A DNA stretch of 64,000 nt, taken from positions 87,423,949 to 87,487,948 of the forward strand of contig OY744535.1 of the NCBI GenBank assembly GCA_963556195.1, read 5' to 3'. Shown in pieces: positions 60,943 through 64,000 of the stretch. The translations under genes were made by a program, and so were the position numbers. The notes beneath the pieces are model-generated. The model had not been told where the DNA came from. It was given only the letters and a program-made list of their open reading frames with translations, and did no database searches. The stretch's first letter is position 1, and every line of letters begins with the position of its first letter. The stretch comes from Sepiola atlantica (taxonomy: Eukaryota; Mollusca; Cephalopoda; Sepiida; Sepiolidae).

Positions 60943-62240
60943 TGACTTATATGCTGCAAAATGTCTCTCATGTGGTCACTTAGTATTTTCAAATGCCATA
61001 ATCTTTACCGTGTCTTCGAGATTATTGTAATTTCTAACAGTTAAAATCGAAGAGAATATCTTCAAAATGATTCAAAGTTGGCTAATTATTATTAACTCGC
61101 AAAAAGACATGTTCTGGATAATTTCAATTCATCATAGCGCAAAATGAGTATACATACTACAAACATCCCAGATATACATGGCTACAAACAATACATTAAT
61201 ATGTCAATGAACTGAGCAATTATTTTCTATTAAGGACATCGCTCCAAACAGAACTCACTTATTGATGTAAGAAATAAAAAAAAAAACACTACTTCAAGGT
61301 CAAAAACTAGCCAACGATAAGAATCAGATGGATAGACTCCGACCTAGGAAACATAAATGTTTCCCTCTTTGTGAGAAACACCGCTAATAGAATTTGATGA
61401 CTAAATGATAAACTAAAGGAGGCGAAGGCTACGAAGCTGACGAAAGTAAACCCAGACTACACAGTTTACCCACTTTTTACCCTGTTCGCTATTGTTAAGG
61501 ATGCAATCAATTTAATCGCTTATCAATCTTACAAAAACATAAGCATGAGATCAATTTTAAAGCGTTAGTAAATCGTTCCGAAAACATTAAGATGCGAACA
61601 ATTTGAATCGCTAGTCAACTTTGTCAATTCTTGTAAAATATTATGAAAAAAATCATACACCTTGAACCAATCAGAAAATATTGTTTATGTGATTTCTCAA
61701 GTATTCCAAATTGATTGGCTAAGGAAATTCTCCTTGGCCAATGGACATATACTAAATTGTGGCTCGCTAGATGCAACATTATTTTTGTTCGTCTTCTTTT
61801 TGTAAGCTGTTGACGGGAAAAGCTATTGAAAGACGTCGCTCCCACATTTAGAATGTGATCGCAAACCTCTGCATCAAAGGACTTCATTTGTATGGGAAGC
61901 GAACTTTAAAAAATATATATCTACATTTGGTTACTACATATATCATCTTTTTATCTCGGTCTTGTGTCTTTTATTACATTTGGTTTGTTTCAGCATCTCA
62001 CTAGTTTCGAAAAGCGAGAAATCCACCGTTCTATTCAATTTTCTACTCGATTTCGAACTGGGGTTCAACTCATTTAACTAGGATTAGCATTTGTACCTGT
62101 AGTTATATTTGTTTTAGATGTTTTTCTTGGATATCGGTCGATGTTTAAGGATATAATTTGCTTTGTTAACAGACGAACGCGCCTACTCACTAAGTTATAA
62201 TATTATTTCTGTTGTATTTGTGCAATGTCATGATGGATTT
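60943..62240. other. Anonymous DNA with CCAAT cluster near 61,665-61,742
   Basis: No gene recognised. Between about 61,450 and 61,620 a short sequence (TAAGGATGCAATCAATTTAA, then TCGCTTATCAA) recurs about 90 bases on in diverged form. The stretch 61,665-61,742 holds three CCAAT boxes, two of them in a 29-base palindrome. An 87-codon minus-strand frame over it (61,624-61,887) has no recognised motif. Confidence 0.45.
61714..61742. promoter_or_regulatory. CCAAT-box palindrome
   Basis: ATTGGCTAAGGA, five bases, then TCCTTGGCCAAT: an inverted pair with one mismatch, each half ending in a CCAAT box. Another CCAAT (ACCAATCAG) lies about 50 bases to the left and a GACGTC core is near 61,832. A promoter is possible but no transcript unit is visible. 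Confidence 0.3.
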
Positions 62241-62269
62241 TATTCATCTGTTTGTAATACTTCGATCAT

Positions 62270-63215
62270 AAGATGTGCTCCCCACCACGGAGCCGCGCGC
62301 ATGCTTCCCTCCTGGTTGTCAGCAGCAGAATACGTTGACTAGCCCCCGCGCGGAAGTGACATTACTTGTGATTCCCATGACACAGTACAATCACAGATGT
62401 TACAATTTCGATCGTCAGATGTTCGATACCTCTTATCGGAGATGTTACATTTCTGCTTACCTTCGAGATGTTACATTTCTGCTTACCTTCGAGCATCAGC
62501 CTTTTTCATGCCCTGGCCGGCTTGCCGGTGTCCACCATTTATTGCCACAAGTCGCTCGTCCTTCTTATCATCATCATCATGAACAGATCAAACCGAAAGC
62601 CCAATATGGCTTTCGAATATTTATTAGACACACATACAGACAGGTAGTTTGTCTTGCTTACACGAGAGAAAGACACTGACGAACTAATTAATTGAATGAG
62701 TACATATGTGCGTGCTTCCCTCTTTGTTGTCAACAGCAAAAGAGAAGGAACAACCCCCAAACGGAAGTAACATCACTTCCGATTCCCATTCTACTGCCAG
62801 ACGCCATCTCAATATCCTTGTGTGCGTCCTGTTAATCTGGCCACCCACAACCATTAGCTAACATACCCCACTTTCCACCATTGCAAAATACGTACTAGGG
62901 AGGTATTTCTACGTCTCTCTTTTAAACACTCGTTCCATTCGATCTGTAAACAGCAAAGCACCATTTAAAATTCCTATTTTGCTTTTCTGCTGTTTTTGCT
63001 TACACGAGAGAAGGAGAAATAGAGAACGAATTCATTGACTCTGGGGAAGTCACTCAGGCCATGGGCGCCAACCGCGCGTGCTTCTGTCTTAGTAGTCAGC
63101 AGCTGAAAAGGTACATAAGTAACATACCTTCTGATTCTCTTACTACTGCCATCCGACAATCTCTTGGGGCGTCCTCTCTAGCAGCCCCCATTACCATTAT
63201 CTAACAGTAATATAT
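62270..63215 (+). repeat. Three diverged tandem copies of a ~340-410-bp unit
   Basis: A landmark string occurs three times in the same order: GCATGCTTCCCTCCTGGTTG then TCAGCAGCAG (62,300), GCGTGCTTCCCTCTTTGTTG then TCAACAGCAA (62,711) and GCGTGCTTCTGTCTTAGTAG then TCAGCAGCTG (63,076). Each is followed by a GGAAGTGACAT/AAGTAACAT block and a GATTCCCAT/GATTCTCTT block. Units two and three are each preceded by GCTTACACGAGAGAA (62,655 and 62,999). Within the first unit a 26-base piece (GAGATGTTACATTTCTGCTT then ACCTTC) is duplicated at about 62,439-62,490. It is GC-richer than its flanks. The 134-codon frame at 62,275-62,679 has no known motif and is probably incidental. Confidence 0.7.
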
Positions 63216-63573
63216 TTACATTTTTCATCAGAATGTAACGTTATTTTGTAGACAGAGATCAAGTAATTGCATTTTAAATATGTTTGCATTAATGAATCAC
63301 ATGTTTACAAATTAAATATGTGTGTACACACATATATAGCAGGGTTATTATTATTGTAATATATGTGTATATATTTACAATTTTTGTAAACTTCGGAATT
63401 CAAAAAATATTAATACTAAAACACAGTTGATAAATGGTTTCCATTGTAACAGACACACATCAAATGTTTTACATGAATTTAGCCAGACGTAATATATATT
63501 CACAAACTATGGATATGTATCAATATACATATTCTCATTATTTATTATGTTTATACATATACACAACATTAAT

Positions 63574-63613
63574 CCGTGAGCAGGTTTCATAATGTAACTA
63601 ATATTTAGCACGG
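63574..63613 (-). ncRNA. Decayed hammerhead-like motif, unit 1
   Basis: Minus-strand order: CCGTG, CTAAATA (core mutated), TTAGTTACATTAT, GAAAC, CTGCT, CACGG, which pairs perfectly with CCGTG. The catalytic core is lost, but the frame of helices and GAAAC persists. A second diverged copy lies 331 bases to the right. Confidence 0.4.
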
Positions 63614-63904
63614 TTTGACTTTTGACAAAGGCTCAAACTCACAACCTATTAACCAAAGACACGTGTTAATGTTTATTTGGGATGTTTACGTATTATATAT
63701 ACGTTTTATACTTGTTATTGTTTTTCTAGACCGCTGGTTAGTGAATGAACGTTCATTAAAGAACTTTGCGCTACCAAAGTGGTCATAGGGATATTGAAAT
63801 GCATTTTACTGCATAATGTATCCCAATTTTCCCATGATGGCGCATTAACTATGATTTGTGTTTTATTTGTATATTTATTTTATTGATGCACACGTAACAG
63901 TAAT

Positions 63905-63949
63905 CCGTAGACGCGTTTCATTATGTTACCAATTCTCACAACAGTACGA
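63905..63949 (-). ncRNA. Decayed hammerhead-like motif, unit 2
   Basis: Minus-strand order: TCGTA, CTGTTGT, a longer helix II segment ending GGTAACATAAT, GAAAC, GCGTC, TACGG, which pairs with TCGTA (one wobble). Sequence after the motif (GGATTA) matches unit 1 and the relics at 2,069 and 43,544, each of which is followed by GGAT-type text. Confidence 0.4.
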
Positions 63950-64000
63950 CTTAAAACAAAGTCTTGAACATTCGGCAATACTGATTGTTGGTTATATTAG

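Noticed and set aside
62275..62679. 134-codon frame as a new gene
   Set aside because: It lies inside the triplicated repeat, crosses a 26-base tandem duplication, and shows no motif; the other repeat copies do not keep the frame.

Overview
This window is AT-rich animal genomic DNA with no host protein-coding gene that I can recognise. It is dominated by long (TA)n runs, (ATT)n/(AAT)n trinucleotide arrays and old, stop-riddled retrotransposons. The mix of REL-endonuclease LINEs bracketed by (ATT)n tracts, Penelope-like elements, tRNA-headed SINEs and very long TA microsatellites suggests a mollusc, most likely a coleoid cephalopod such as an octopus. That assignment is inference from repeat style, not from a marker gene.

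Layout. Positions 1-5,200 hold microsatellites, a decayed roughly 30-bp minisatellite (2,305-2,715), a well-conserved hammerhead-ribozyme-like core (2,069-2,111) and a small foldback (3,528-3,617). Positions 5,240-12,300 are a graveyard of one LINE family on the minus strand: two decayed 3'-end copies, one fragment, one recognisable RT copy (8,061-10,560) and a flank remnant, separated by ATT arrays. A tandem pair of repeats with a U2 snRNA-derived head lies at 10,741-11,379. Positions 12,300-27,000 are mostly anonymous DNA with a second LINE type (14,640-15,400, minus), a plus-strand relic of the first LINE family (18,900-19,480), one 137-codon open frame (21,311-21,721), a tRNA-like SINE head (24,820) and a mariner transposase scrap (25,966-26,163). 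A repeat beginning with the 3' part of 5S rRNA sits inside a TA microsatellite at 27,225-27,442. Positions 27,500-40,600 are mostly featureless.

Positions 40,800-48,260 are again rich: a long imperfect inverted repeat (40,820-41,665), a near-perfect 278-bp palindromic foldback element (42,677-42,954), a tRNA-SINE that continues into a hammerhead-like fold (43,469-43,590), and a long LINE copy (45,002-47,995, minus) into which a truncated Penelope-like element appears to have inserted (about 45,400-45,855). Positions 49,930-50,560 hold a frameshifted relic of an unnamed protein with a HAFxGCD motif and a cysteine-rich end. Positions 54,540-56,330 carry a second-family LINE, and 56,520-58,450 a Penelope-like RT relic. 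The right end has a GC-richer triplicated repeat (62,270-63,215) and two directly repeated hammerhead-like remnants (63,574-63,949).

No genes here form a host pathway. The common themes are non-LTR and Penelope retrotransposition, small-RNA-derived SINE heads (tRNA, 5S, U2), and several decayed hammerhead-like motifs, which are the most interesting signal in the window. All identifications come from motifs read by eye; no database search was run.
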